64,000 nt of DNA from Muribaculaceae bacterium (lineage in GTDB: Bacteria; Bacteroidota; Bacteroidia; Bacteroidales; Muribaculaceae), in NCBI GenBank assembly GCA_017621225.1, contig JAGATN010000037.1, forward strand, positions 156,041-220,040, written 5' to 3'. The notes beneath the pieces were generated by a model, which did no database searches, was not told the origin of the DNA, and was given only the letters and a program-made list of their open reading frames with translations. The translations under genes were made by a program, and so were the position numbers. The number at the start of each line of letters is the position of its first letter. The first letter of the stretch is position 1. This document shows positions 1 to 8,061 of the stretch, piece after piece.

Positions 1-167
1 TGGAAATGGAACAGACCGCCGAAGGATACTACGGCACCAAATGCATACACGAAATCAACCGCCGATACGACGTGGCAATGCCGATACTCGACGGCGTGTA
101 CGACATCCTCTACCACAACGCCAAGCCCGCGAAAGTGATACGCGCGATGGCCGACACGTTCATTTAA
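1..167 (+). CDS. gpsA: Glycerol-3-phosphate dehydrogenase [NAD(P)+], C-terminal end (partial)
   Basis: The window opens inside this gene. Only the last 54 codons are visible, in frame from base 3 and ending in TAA. The tail reads EGYYGTKCIHEIN followed by MPILDGVYDILY, which is the conserved C-terminal substrate-domain end of bacterial GpsA. The enzyme reduces dihydroxyacetone phosphate to sn-glycerol-3-phosphate for phospholipid synthesis in the cytoplasm. It lies 57 bases before pgi on the same strand, and no promoter or terminator is visible between them. This suggests that the two glycolysis-linked genes are co-transcribed, an arrangement I recall from Bacteroides. The rest of the protein lies outside the window. 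Confidence 0.85.
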   Translation, partial: EMEQTAEGYYGTKCIHEINRRYDVAMPILDGVYDILYHNAKPAKVIRAMADTFI

Positions 168-224
168 TCCCGACTGATTACACATAATTTCCATAACGAG
201 AACATAACAGTAAAAGACAGAAAC

Positions 225-1571
225 ATGGAAACAATCAATTTAAACATTCAGCACGCGCTGGGCGCTAACATGACCGAAGCTGCAATCGACGCCCTCGGAC
301 ACGAAGCTAAAGATGCGTTGGCTAAAGTAGAAAACGGCACAGGTGCCGGAAACGACTTCCTGGGATGGGTAAACCTGCCGTCAACAACGTCCGAATCTCT
401 AATCGACGACATTTGCGCCACCGCCAAGCATCTCCGTCAGGAATGTGAAGTAGTGGTGGCCGTGGGCATCGGCGGATCTTATCTCGGCGCAAAGGCCGTG
501 ATCGAAGCCCTCAGTGACTCGTTTGCCGCTTACAAAAACGACCCCAAGGCTACCAAAGTGGTGTTTGCCGGACAAAACATTGGCGAAGACTACCTCTATG
601 AACTCATGAACTACCTCGCCGACAAGAAATTCGGCATCATCGTAATATCAAAATCGGGCACAACCACCGAACCCGCCATAGCATTCCGCCTGCTCAAGGA
701 GATGCTCGAACGCAAGGAAGGAAAAGAAAAAGCTTCCAAGCTCATCGTGGCCATCACCGACGCAAAGCGCGGAGCCCTCAGGCAGCTTGCCACCGAAGAA
801 GGCTACAAGACCTTCGTGATAGAGGACAACGTAGGCGGCCGTTTCTCGGTGCTCACCCCCGTTGGCTTGCTCCCCATCGCCGTGGCCGGATACGACATCA
901 AGGCCCTGCTCAATGGCGCCATCGAAATGGAGAAGGCCACGAAGGCCGACGACATGGCGTCGAATCAGGCAATGCTCTACGCCGCCACCCGCAACGCCCT
1001 CTACCGCGCCGGCAAGAAGATTGAAATACTCGTCAACTACAATCCCAAGCTCCACTTCTTCGGCGAATGGTGGAAACAGCTTTACGGCGAAAGCGAAGGC
1101 AAGGACGGAAAAGGCATATTCCCCGCTTCGGTCGACTTCTCAACCGACCTCCACTCAATGGGACAATGGATTCAGGATGGCGAACGCACCATCTTCGAAA
1201 CGGTGCTTTCGGTTGAAGCTCCCGAACACGAAACCATCATACCCACCGACAACGACAACCTCGACGGCCTCAACTACATCGCCGGCAAGCGCGTCGACCA
1301 AGTGAACAAGATGGCCGAGCTCGGCACTCGCATCGCCCACACCGACGGTGGCGTGCCCAACCTGCGCATCACCATCCCGGCACTCCGCGAACAGTATCTC
1401 GGACAGCTCATCTACTTCTTCGAAAAAGCCTGCGGCATAAGCGGATACATGCTCAACGTAAATCCGTTTAACCAGCCCGGCGTGGAGGACTACAAACGCA
1501 ACATGTTTGCGCTCCTCGCAAAGCCCGGATACGAAAAAGAGACCGCTGCCATTCAGGCCCGCGTGAAATAA
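225..1571 (+). CDS. pgi: Glucose-6-phosphate isomerase
   Basis: The 448-residue product interconverts glucose-6-phosphate and fructose-6-phosphate in glycolysis and gluconeogenesis. Family marks are [12 protein letters not shown] near residue 80, the sugar-phosphate loop [11 protein letters not shown] near residue 145, [11 protein letters not shown] near residue 205, and ESEGKDGKG with the catalytic Glu near residue 290. The length matches the short Bacteroidota and Firmicutes type of PGI (about 445 residues) and not the 550-residue proteobacterial type. The ATG at 225 is the only start that keeps the conserved N-terminus ([10 protein letters not shown]). It follows gpsA closely and is ended by a strong hairpin terminator, so the gpsA-pgi unit probably stops here. 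Nothing is unusual in the sequence. Confidence 0.96.
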   Translation: METINLNIQHALGANMTEAAIDALGHEAKDALAKVENGTGAGNDFLGWVNLPSTTSESLIDDICATAKHLRQECEVVVAVGIGGSYLGAKAVIEALSDSFAAYKNDPKATKVVFAGQNIGEDYLYELMNYLADKKFGIIVISKSGTTTEPAIAFRLLKEMLERKEGKEKASKLIVAITDAKRGALRQLATEEGYKTFVIEDNVGGRFSVLTPVGLLPIAVAGYDIKALLNGAIEMEKATKADDMASNQAMLYAATRNALYRAGKKIEILVNYNPKLHFFGEWWKQLYGESEGKDGKGIFPASVDFSTDLHSMGQWIQDGERTIFETVLSVEAPEHETIIPTDNDNLDGLNYIAGKRVDQVNKMAELGTRIAHTDGGVPNLRITIPALREQYLGQLIYFFEKACGISGYMLNVNPFNQPGVEDYKRNMFALLAKPGYEKETAAIQARVK

Positions 1572-1602
1572 CCCGAACCCACTGACGCATAACAACCGCA
1601 CA

Positions 1603-1641
1603 CTACGGCTTCCCGACGGATTCGGGAGGCCGTAGCGTTTT
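1603..1641 (+). terminator. Intrinsic terminator after pgi
   Basis: A 13-bp stem is formed by 1603-1615 (CTACGGCTTCCCG) and 1623-1635 (CGGGAGGCCGTAG) with a single G-T wobble and a 7-base loop. A run of T follows. It lies between the convergent pgi and MFS genes and can serve pgi. Confidence 0.85.
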
Positions 1642-1731
1642 TTGGGGGACAGAAAAATTTCTCCCGACCACGCCGCTGGGCGCCGCCGGGAGAAACACGA
1701 TTTATCATTCATTTAATCACTCGTCATTTAA

Positions 1732-2970
1732 TCATTTAATCTTTGGAGCAGTCTCCCTCTGAATGAAGATGAACACCAGTGCCACTATCGCCGCCACTAT
1801 ATACGGCAGGAACATAGTGTGAAATCCGTGGCCGCTGCTGCTCAGAGCCGAAGGTATGTTTTGCAATATGCCTCCGAATATGAACATAATGCCGTTGAGA
1901 AACGCACTCGACGTTCCTACGAGCGGACCGCCGGCAACGTCGCCGCCCACCGAGAACGACAGCATATGAGCCGTTGCGCCCATACCTATCATGAACATCA
2001 TCACCACCATGAGCCACATTGGCATTGCCACGTAGACTATCAGCGCTATGCCCACTATCATGATGATGGCGCCGATTATCGACGGTATGCGACGGCTGCA
2101 TATCTTATTGCTCCACTGCGGCCAGAAGCATGAGCCGGCGGCCAGGCCGAGCCACAGGAGAGCCGTTCCGATGTAGCCCGATTCGGCATATCCGTAATGA
2201 GCGAATATCTTCGGAGTCCACACCACGCCGAGGGCCAGATTCAGGCCGAATATGATGCCTCCCCACATAGCGGCTATCCACATCTGCGGCTTCTTGAATA
2301 TCTGCACGAGATTGTTGCCAACCACCTTGAATGGGTTCTTGGTGATGGGCACAGGCTTGGGATTGCGCATAAAAATAAACGCCAGCACCACCAGCACCAT
2401 TCCGATGAATCCGAGCGATATGAACAGATGCTCATAGGTCATATGCTTCAGTAAGCTCTCGATGATAGGCTGCTGAACTGCCGAGCCTACCGACGATAGA
2501 GTCTGCACGTAGCCAAACATGGTGCCGTAGGCAGCCATGCCAAACCACACCCCTCCGATGTAGCCGGCGCCGACAAATCCGCAGCACGCGCCGAGAGCCA
2601 TCAGCACCTGGGCCAGAAGTATCATGAAATACGAATCGGCAAGGCCATACAGAAACACTCCGGCCGTCACGAATATGAATGCCGGTATCATCACGCGGCG
2701 CGATCCGAAGCAGTCGAGAAAGGCTCCGCCAAAAAATTGGAAGATGGCAAAAGCCCACGTGTACGTGCCCGCAATCAGCGTAAGATGCCTTATGTCGAGA
2801 TTGAGCTGCTTCTGTATGTCGCCCTGAACGTCCGAAAACATCGTCTGGATATTGAACAGATAAATCACGAACACCGTGGCCAATATCCATATCCACCACG
2901 CCATGGGGCTGCCCAGACGATAACGCGACGTCGCGGGCAGTTTGTCGGCGGGAACATTGTTAGTTGTCAT
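1732..2970 (-). CDS. MFS transporter (oxalate/formate-antiporter-like)
   Basis: The 412-residue protein is almost wholly hydrophobic, with about twelve predicted membrane segments, and fits the major facilitator superfamily. The N-terminal half carries FGGAFLDCFGSRRVMIPAF, the typical loop between helices 2 and 3 (G-x-x-x-D-R/K-x-G-R). The even spread of helices and Gly-rich segments resembles the oxalate:formate antiporter group. It starts 43 bases after the stop of the guanine deaminase gene on the same strand, so the two are likely one operon. A purine, xanthine or related organic-anion substrate is possible from this context, but the sequence does not show the substrate. A short leader and no separate promoter were seen in the gap. 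Confidence 0.8.
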   Translation of the reverse strand: MTTNNVPADKLPATSRYRLGSPMAWWIWILATVFVIYLFNIQTMFSDVQGDIQKQLNLDIRHLTLIAGTYTWAFAIFQFFGGAFLDCFGSRRVMIPAFIFVTAGVFLYGLADSYFMILLAQVLMALGACCGFVGAGYIGGVWFGMAAYGTMFGYVQTLSSVGSAVQQPIIESLLKHMTYEHLFISLGFIGMVLVVLAFIFMRNPKPVPITKNPFKVVGNNLVQIFKKPQMWIAAMWGGIIFGLNLALGVVWTPKIFAHYGYAESGYIGTALLWLGLAAGSCFWPQWSNKICSRRIPSIIGAIIMIVGIALIVYVAMPMWLMVVMMFMIGMGATAHMLSFSVGGDVAGGPLVGTSSAFLNGIMFIFGGILQNIPSALSSSGHGFHTMFLPYIVAAIVALVFIFIQRETAPKIK

Positions 2971-3013
2971 AAATATAGTTGATTAAGAGGTTTGTTTATA
3001 TATGGTTACGCTC

Positions 3014-4426
3014 TCATTTGTCCGAAATCTTCGTTTCCGGAAACTCCGAAGCATACATGTGAGTCTGCGCGCGCGAACGATCATACACTTTCTTTCCGGC
3101 CACGTATGTGGCAAGATTCATGTTGTTGAGACCCAACGTCATCAGCACGAACAGCTTCTCGAAAATGGTCTTGGCAAACTGCATGCGCCACGTCGAAAAT
3201 TCCGAAGGCTTGAGGCTCAGCACGGCCACGTCGGCTTCATAGCCGGGAGCGAGGCTGCCTATGGTGTTTTCGAGGTGAAGCGCCTCGGCGCCGCCGCGAG
3301 TGGCAAGATAGAAGCTCTTTACCGCATCGAGGTTTTTCATGTTGAGCATGGCCACCTTGTAGGCTTCGTTAAGCTGACGAGGTATCGAGAAGTTAGTGCC
3401 GCCACCCACGTCGGTGCCCATTCCCACGCGCACCGGCCTATCCTGCTGCTTCGCTTCCCAGTATTTAAACTCGCCGTCGCCCAAAAACAGGTTGGAGCTC
3501 GGACAGTGTGCCACGCCGCAATCGCACTGATGCAACACCTGCCACTCCTCCTCGCGCACTATGCAGCAATGCGCCATCACCGAGCGGGGCCCTACGAGTC
3601 CGTAATGCTTGTAAACTTCGGTGTAATTAGGCTGTTCGGGGAATAGCTGCGTCACCCAGTCTATTTCGCTCTGCACCTCGTCGAGATGGGTGTGCATGTA
3701 CACGCCCTGGTCTATGTAGCGCTGATACAGCTCGCCGGCAAGCCGAAGCTGCTCGGGTGTCGACGTCGGGGCAAAACGGGGTATGATGGCATATAGCTGA
3801 CGGCCGCGATGGTGCCACTTCTTAAGCAGCTTTTCGGTGAGCAATATCGACTCCTCGGCACTTTCGTCCTTGAGCGAGTCGGGGAGATTGCGATCCTGAA
3901 GCACCTTGCCCGAAATCATTCGGGTGTTGTAACGTTCCGATTCTTCGAAAAATGCGTCGACCGACGTGGCAAACGTGGTAGAGAACACATTGGCCGTAGT
4001 GGTACCCTGCTCGAGAAGCTGACGGAAAAACATGCGCGCCACGTCGTCGGCAAACGCCTTGTCCTTAAACTTCGATTCGGTCGGGAAGGTGTACTCGTTG
4101 AGCCACTGCAGAAGCGTGTCGCCAAAAGAGCCTATCATCGGCGACTGCACGTAGTGCACGTGGCAGTCGATGAATCCGGGCATTATCACTGCATCGTCAT
4201 AGGCATCTATGTCGGTAAGCTGCGGATATTCCGGCGCCACCGTTTTGTAGTCGCCCACGTTAAGTATGTGGCCGTCCTGCATCACCACGAGGCCATCGTC
4301 GTAATAATCGTAACATTCCTGTTCGTTGTAAAGAAAAGGATCGGCCTTGAAGGTAAGTACCCGGCCTCTGATGCCCTTCAGGGCGGTGCCGTCGGGATTG
4401 ACGGGAAGAGGTGTCGATGTTGTCAT
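3014..4426 (-). CDS. guaD: Guanine deaminase (amidohydrolase family)
   Basis: The 470-residue protein belongs to the amidohydrolase superfamily and most resembles guanine deaminase, which converts guanine to xanthine and ammonia in the cytoplasm. The zinc site is visible: PGFIDCHVHYVQ with the His-x-His pair near residue 88, THLDE near residue 246, HCCIV near residue 285, and the metal Asp in GTDVGGG near residue 340. The C-terminus GSLAPGYEADVAVL closes the small beta domain. It is the first gene of a pair with a downstream MFS transporter, which suggests purine salvage or uptake. Upstream lie a hairpin followed by a T-run and a G10 tract, listed separately. A related aminohydrolase activity cannot be excluded, but the motif spacing fits GuaD well. 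Confidence 0.87.
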   Translation of the reverse strand: MTTSTPLPVNPDGTALKGIRGRVLTFKADPFLYNEQECYDYYDDGLVVMQDGHILNVGDYKTVAPEYPQLTDIDAYDDAVIMPGFIDCHVHYVQSPMIGSFGDTLLQWLNEYTFPTESKFKDKAFADDVARMFFRQLLEQGTTTANVFSTTFATSVDAFFEESERYNTRMISGKVLQDRNLPDSLKDESAEESILLTEKLLKKWHHRGRQLYAIIPRFAPTSTPEQLRLAGELYQRYIDQGVYMHTHLDEVQSEIDWVTQLFPEQPNYTEVYKHYGLVGPRSVMAHCCIVREEEWQVLHQCDCGVAHCPSSNLFLGDGEFKYWEAKQQDRPVRVGMGTDVGGGTNFSIPRQLNEAYKVAMLNMKNLDAVKSFYLATRGGAEALHLENTIGSLAPGYEADVAVLSLKPSEFSTWRMQFAKTIFEKLFVLMTLGLNNMNLATYVAGKKVYDRSRAQTHMYASEFPETKISDK

Positions 4427-4469
4427 AAATCAATGTATTTAGTCGGTTTTCGTTCTAAACATAAAAACG

Positions 4470-4520
4470 TGAAGCGGCTGTCGCACTCCTCCGTGTGTGC
4501 GACACCTGCATAACGCTTCA
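4470..4520 (-). promoter_or_regulatory. Two-part hairpin with T-run upstream of guaD
   Basis: An outer stem (4470-4476 TGAAGCG with 4514-4520 CGCTTCA) encloses an inner perfect 8-bp stem (4479-4486 TGTCGCAC with 4497-4504 GTGCGACA). Read on the minus strand, the structure is followed by CGTTTTTATG, so it looks like an intrinsic terminator about 44 bases before the guaD start. The preceding minus-strand gene already has its own strong terminator near 4630. This one may therefore be a leader attenuator or a backup terminator. It does not match the conserved loops of the purine riboswitch. Confidence 0.5.
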
Positions 4521-4524
4521 ACAA

Positions 4525-4534
4525 GGGGGGGGGG
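4525..4534. repeat. Homopolymer tract of ten G
   Basis: A run of ten G (C on the minus strand) lies about 100 bases upstream of the guaD start, next to the guaD leader hairpin. It is the longest G/C homopolymer noticed in the window. Such tracts can slip during replication, but here it is intergenic and no effect can be shown from one sequence. Confidence 0.7.
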
Positions 4535-4606
4535 ATATGATATATAAGCCCTTTGCTGTATAAAACATCGGCCGAAACCACTTTGTTTTGGTTATGGGCA
4601 TGTTAA

Positions 4607-4662
4607 AAAGCACGTTTTCCGACTTTGGAGAAAAGTCACTCCAAAGCCGGAAAACGCGCTTT
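4607..4662 (-). terminator. Strong intrinsic terminator for the outer-membrane barrel gene
   Basis: The arms 4607-4630 and 4639-4662 pair over 24 bases with two wobbles around an 8-base loop. On the minus strand a run of T follows the stem, placed 25 bases after the stop of the large outer-membrane protein gene. Confidence 0.88.
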
Positions 4663-4687
4663 CTTATTTCTTATATTGATTGTGCCG

Positions 4688-7663
4688 TCAGCGCTTGTTG
4701 CGCGGCTTCATGTCGAAGCGGTAGTTCAACGACAGCATCACATATCTCGGCAATGAATTTTGCCAGGTTTCATATCGGCCCTGCGAATTGACGAAAACGA
4801 ATATATCCTTTACCGAATCGAGTATGTCAACCGCCTCAAGACGTATCATCAGCTTCTTCTTGAGAACGGTCTTTTCTATCGATGCATTCCAGAGCCATTC
4901 GGTAGTGTTCATCGAATTATCGCTGTAATTGCGGCGCATCCTAAGTCTGAGCGACGAAGCAAGTTGCATGTCCCACGGCAATTTGATGTCACCGCGCACA
5001 CCTACATTGTAGTCGCGGCTGTCGATGGGTATGAAGTTCTTGCGCTCCGAGCGAGCATTATTGAAATACACCGATCCGTTCACGCCTATGGTGCCTCTGT
5101 CGCCGGGCAACTGATAGCTTACGTCGGCCGACGGCGTAATGCCAATACTACGCACCGAACTGCGCTCGGGCTCGGTTTCGAGGGTCACGTAATCGGTCGA
5201 ATTGGAATATTGGAAATTAAGCCCTCCGTTCAAATTGAAGCAATTGTTGCGCCCCACCTGTATTGAATAATACAACTGACTGTACGACCTCCAGTTGCCG
5301 TTCACGTTCATGGGAATGTAAGTCGACACGCCGGTATACGGATTGTATTTACGAGCCGACGATATGCTGTTGCATGAAACTATCCATGACATATACCCAC
5401 CCAATGATGGATGATGCTCGCCACGACCCCAACGATGGAAGTTGAGGCTGGCTGTATGCGAACCCGGATCTTTCAGATTGTCGGCACTGAGATAAACCAC
5501 AAGCGGATTCGTACTCGTTCGGCCCTGAAGTTCCAGCCACAATGAAGGCGCCGTCCGGGTGTAGGAGTAACTCAAATTCAAGTAGGCATTATAGTTTTTA
5601 TTGGTAGAGCCCAGATTGAAAAAAACGTTCGGCGAAAACTTGTTTCTGGTTTGCGAAAGCGATTGTGCCGTTTGCTCGGGTTTGAAATATTCAAGTTTCT
5701 TTATGTCGATGTTGTCCATCAGTCTTACTCCAAAACGGTAAGTCGGATTAAATCCGTAATCCGACGGAGCCGTCGGTTCCGATGAATAACCAAATGAGCT
5801 TGACACATTCACCGTCTGACCCGTTTCGCGCGAACGGCTGGTATTGAGCATGTCAAGAATCATGTGTGCCGGTTCGATGAGCGATGGCAACATATTCGAA
5901 TCGACAATGCTGTCGGTGCCAAGAAACAGACGCGATGCATTGTTGCTGTAATCGTAATTGTACGTTACCGAATATTCCATGGTAAATGTATTGGTACGCA
6001 CTTCGCCGAATTTACGGAAATCCTGCGAATACGATGCGCCCACCGACATATTTTTCGTCGTATTGCTGTTCGGATTCCATTGGTCGCGGTTCACCGGCGT
6101 GGTGTTGTTTTTGTTATCCGGACCATACGACTGCACCATCAACGTTCTGTCATCGCCGCTGCTACGATTGTAACTTCCTGAAAGCCATCCCCGCAGTGAT
6201 CCCTTCCACGTTTTGGGCCTTAATGTCATGTTGGTATTTATTCTCGTATTTATCCACCCCGGATTACTGCGCGACATATGGTGCATCTTCGTAAGCAAGT
6301 GCTTGTAATACTGAGTGAAATCGCCGCGACTCGAAAACAGCGAGTCGACAGCCTCGCCCCTATAAGCCTCATACGGGTTCTGGCTCAACGTGGCGTTATA
6401 TGAGTTGTACCAACGGTCACGAATGAGCCAATCTACATTCGGCGACACGCTTAAGAAGAAATTCGACCCGTTATACTGCACGTAATTTTCAGAGATCAGA
6501 TGCTTCTTTATTTCGCGCTGATGCGTCACGCTGCGCGTATACAGATCGCCGGTCGGATAAAAGTTTGTCGATGCCGCAATGTTGTGCGACGTCACTCTTT
6601 CATGCGAAAAAGTAGTGTTGCCGCTTGCTCTCAGCTTTAGCCGTTCCGACTCCTTGTCCTTGTCCTCATACGAATAGTCGATGCCCCCCATGGCCAAATC
6701 AAGTACTCCCGATTCGCTCCAACCGCCACGCCAGTGGCCTTCGGCATTTGCACGGCTCGTATTGCCCACGTTGTTTACGTTGGCAAAAGCCGTAATGCGC
6801 AGTTTGTCGTTATATCCCATCCCGAACGCGCGCCCCTGATAGCGGTCGCTCGTGCCGTATCCGGCCGATATATTGGCCATATAGCCGTTGTTGTATTCCT
6901 TTTTAAGCACCACGTCCATGACCATGTTCTGATCCTCCTCGCGGGTATCGAGCTTTGCGTTGCTGTGTGTCAGATACGCATTGTCGGCCTCCTTGTCATA
7001 CACCTTTATATTCTTCACCGTGTAGCTCGGCAAGTTTTTCAGGGCCACTTCAGGATCGCCCTTGAAAAAATCCTTGCCATTGATCAGCAGTTCGTTTATT
7101 TTTCTGCCGTTCACCGTTATCACGCCCTCTGCATCGAGCTTGGCATTGGGCAACTGCCTGACGAGAGCCTCAAGCATCGACCCCTCGCTCAGATTGAATG
7201 CAGAGGCATCATACACTATGGTATCGCCCTTCATCACCATCTTGATTTTCGTGGCCTCCACCGTCACTTCGTCGAGATCGCGCGAAAGCGTTTCCTCCTT
7301 TATCAACTGAATTGCCGGCAAATATTTTATGTCCTCGCTCACCGAAGCTATTTCAAACTCCCTGACCTTAAGCTCATACCCCTCCTTATACAGCATCAGC
7401 TTATATTTACCCATGCCCGAATTTACCATGGCACGCAACTGATTGCCCTTAATCATTCCGGTGGCATCGTCGCCTACCAACAGCTTGAACGGCACCTTCA
7501 CGGTGTCGTTTTGCATTATGGTCACCGTAACGCTGTCAATCGGGTTGTAATCCACATCAAAGATGTATGCACGCAGCATAAACTTGTCAAGATCTTTAGC
7601 AAATAGCATTGACGGAAAGATCATCATGACCATCAGCACTACGAGCAAACGTGATTTATTCAT
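4688..7663 (-). CDS. Outer membrane beta-barrel protein with TonB-receptor-like architecture (OMP_b-brl_3 type)
   Basis: The 991-residue protein begins with a signal peptide (MNKSRLLVVLMVMMIFPSML) that ends near residue 22. Residues of about 25-115 form a carboxypeptidase-regulatory-like beta domain. Residues of about 130-215 form a plug-like segment with the motif VRQLPNAKLDAEGVITVNG and LINGKDFFKGDPEVAL. The remainder is rich in alternating aromatic strands and ends in an outer-membrane-type beta strand (MLSLNYRF). This layout is the 'outer membrane beta-barrel family protein' common in Bacteroidota, related to TonB-dependent receptors but without a SusD partner. The substrate is unknown. 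It is a single-gene unit with its own terminator. A candidate promoter (7790-7820) and a perfect palindrome (7700-7717) lie upstream. Confidence 0.85.
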   Translation of the reverse strand: MNKSRLLVVLMVMMIFPSMLFAKDLDKFMLRAYIFDVDYNPIDSVTVTIMQNDTVKVPFKLLVGDDATGMIKGNQLRAMVNSGMGKYKLMLYKEGYELKVREFEIASVSEDIKYLPAIQLIKEETLSRDLDEVTVEATKIKMVMKGDTIVYDASAFNLSEGSMLEALVRQLPNAKLDAEGVITVNGRKINELLINGKDFFKGDPEVALKNLPSYTVKNIKVYDKEADNAYLTHSNAKLDTREEDQNMVMDVVLKKEYNNGYMANISAGYGTSDRYQGRAFGMGYNDKLRITAFANVNNVGNTSRANAEGHWRGGWSESGVLDLAMGGIDYSYEDKDKESERLKLRASGNTTFSHERVTSHNIAASTNFYPTGDLYTRSVTHQREIKKHLISENYVQYNGSNFFLSVSPNVDWLIRDRWYNSYNATLSQNPYEAYRGEAVDSLFSSRGDFTQYYKHLLTKMHHMSRSNPGWINTRINTNMTLRPKTWKGSLRGWLSGSYNRSSGDDRTLMVQSYGPDNKNNTTPVNRDQWNPNSNTTKNMSVGASYSQDFRKFGEVRTNTFTMEYSVTYNYDYSNNASRLFLGTDSIVDSNMLPSLIEPAHMILDMLNTSRSRETGQTVNVSSSFGYSSEPTAPSDYGFNPTYRFGVRLMDNIDIKKLEYFKPEQTAQSLSQTRNKFSPNVFFNLGSTNKNYNAYLNLSYSYTRTAPSLWLELQGRTSTNPLVVYLSADNLKDPGSHTASLNFHRWGRGEHHPSLGGYMSWIVSCNSISSARKYNPYTGVSTYIPMNVNGNWRSYSQLYYSIQVGRNNCFNLNGGLNFQYSNSTDYVTLETEPERSSVRSIGITPSADVSYQLPGDRGTIGVNGSVYFNNARSERKNFIPIDSRDYNVGVRGDIKLPWDMQLASSLRLRMRRNYSDNSMNTTEWLWNASIEKTVLKKKLMIRLEAVDILDSVKDIFVFVNSQGRYETWQNSLPRYVMLSLNYRFDMKPRNKR

Positions 7664-7699
7664 AATCGTTCTATTATATATATTCTATAATTCTCCATA

Positions 7700-7717
7700 A
7701 CAATCGGTTCCGATTGT
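7700..7717. promoter_or_regulatory. Perfect 18-bp palindrome upstream of the outer-membrane gene
   Basis: ACAATCGG-TT-CCGATTGT is a perfect 8-2-8 inverted repeat, 37 bases before the start codon of the 991-residue outer-membrane protein. No T-run follows on either side, so it is not a terminator. It fits the form of a dimeric repressor or activator site; the regulator is unknown. Confidence 0.5.
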
Positions 7718-7789
7718 CGGCGAGCATTATGCGCGGCATCCAAACAACAGCGCAGACTCTCGCCATACGCTCTCAAGCTCACCACAAGC

Positions 7790-7820
7790 CTAACATACTA
7801 TGGGATAAGTCCGCGCCAAA
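7790..7820 (-). promoter_or_regulatory. Candidate promoter for the outer-membrane barrel gene
   Basis: On the minus strand TTTG (7817-7820), 19 bases, then TATGTTAG (7790-7797) approach the Bacteroidota -33/-7 form. The leader to the start codon would be about 120 bases and would include the 18-bp palindrome. Apart from this promoter, the palindrome and the forward promoter at 7993-8025, I see nothing else in this intergenic stretch of about 400 bases. Confidence 0.45.
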
Positions 7821-7992
7821 TGACACGAATCCCAATGTATGTTATGATAGCCCGGTCGGTTTACGAGGTGGTGATTCGAGAGCGATTGAGCTATGATAAT
7901 AAAGTTCAAATGTCTGCAAAAAGACATTATGCCGCAAATATATGTAATATTTCTTATATATACACTATTTTTTTTTGATTTTATCGCATTCG

Positions 7993-8025
7993 TCTGACTA
8001 TTATGAACATTTTTCATTAACTTTG
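7993..8025 (+). promoter_or_regulatory. Promoter of the GH78-like gene
   Basis: A good -7 box TAACTTTG (8018-8025) follows a weak -33 TCTG (7993-7996) at 21 bases. The start codon lies 36 bases downstream. Confidence 0.55.
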
Positions 8026-8061
8026 TCAATATTGCATCAAACAATCCAATTATCGTCAACC

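Noticed and set aside
4427-4606. Purine riboswitch before guanine deaminase
   Set aside because: There is a hairpin with T-run, but the three-way junction and conserved loop bases of the purine aptamer are absent.
7975-8061. Longer start for the GH78-like protein
   Set aside because: The upstream ATG lies before the -7 box at 8018-8025 and would place residues ahead of a clean signal peptide.
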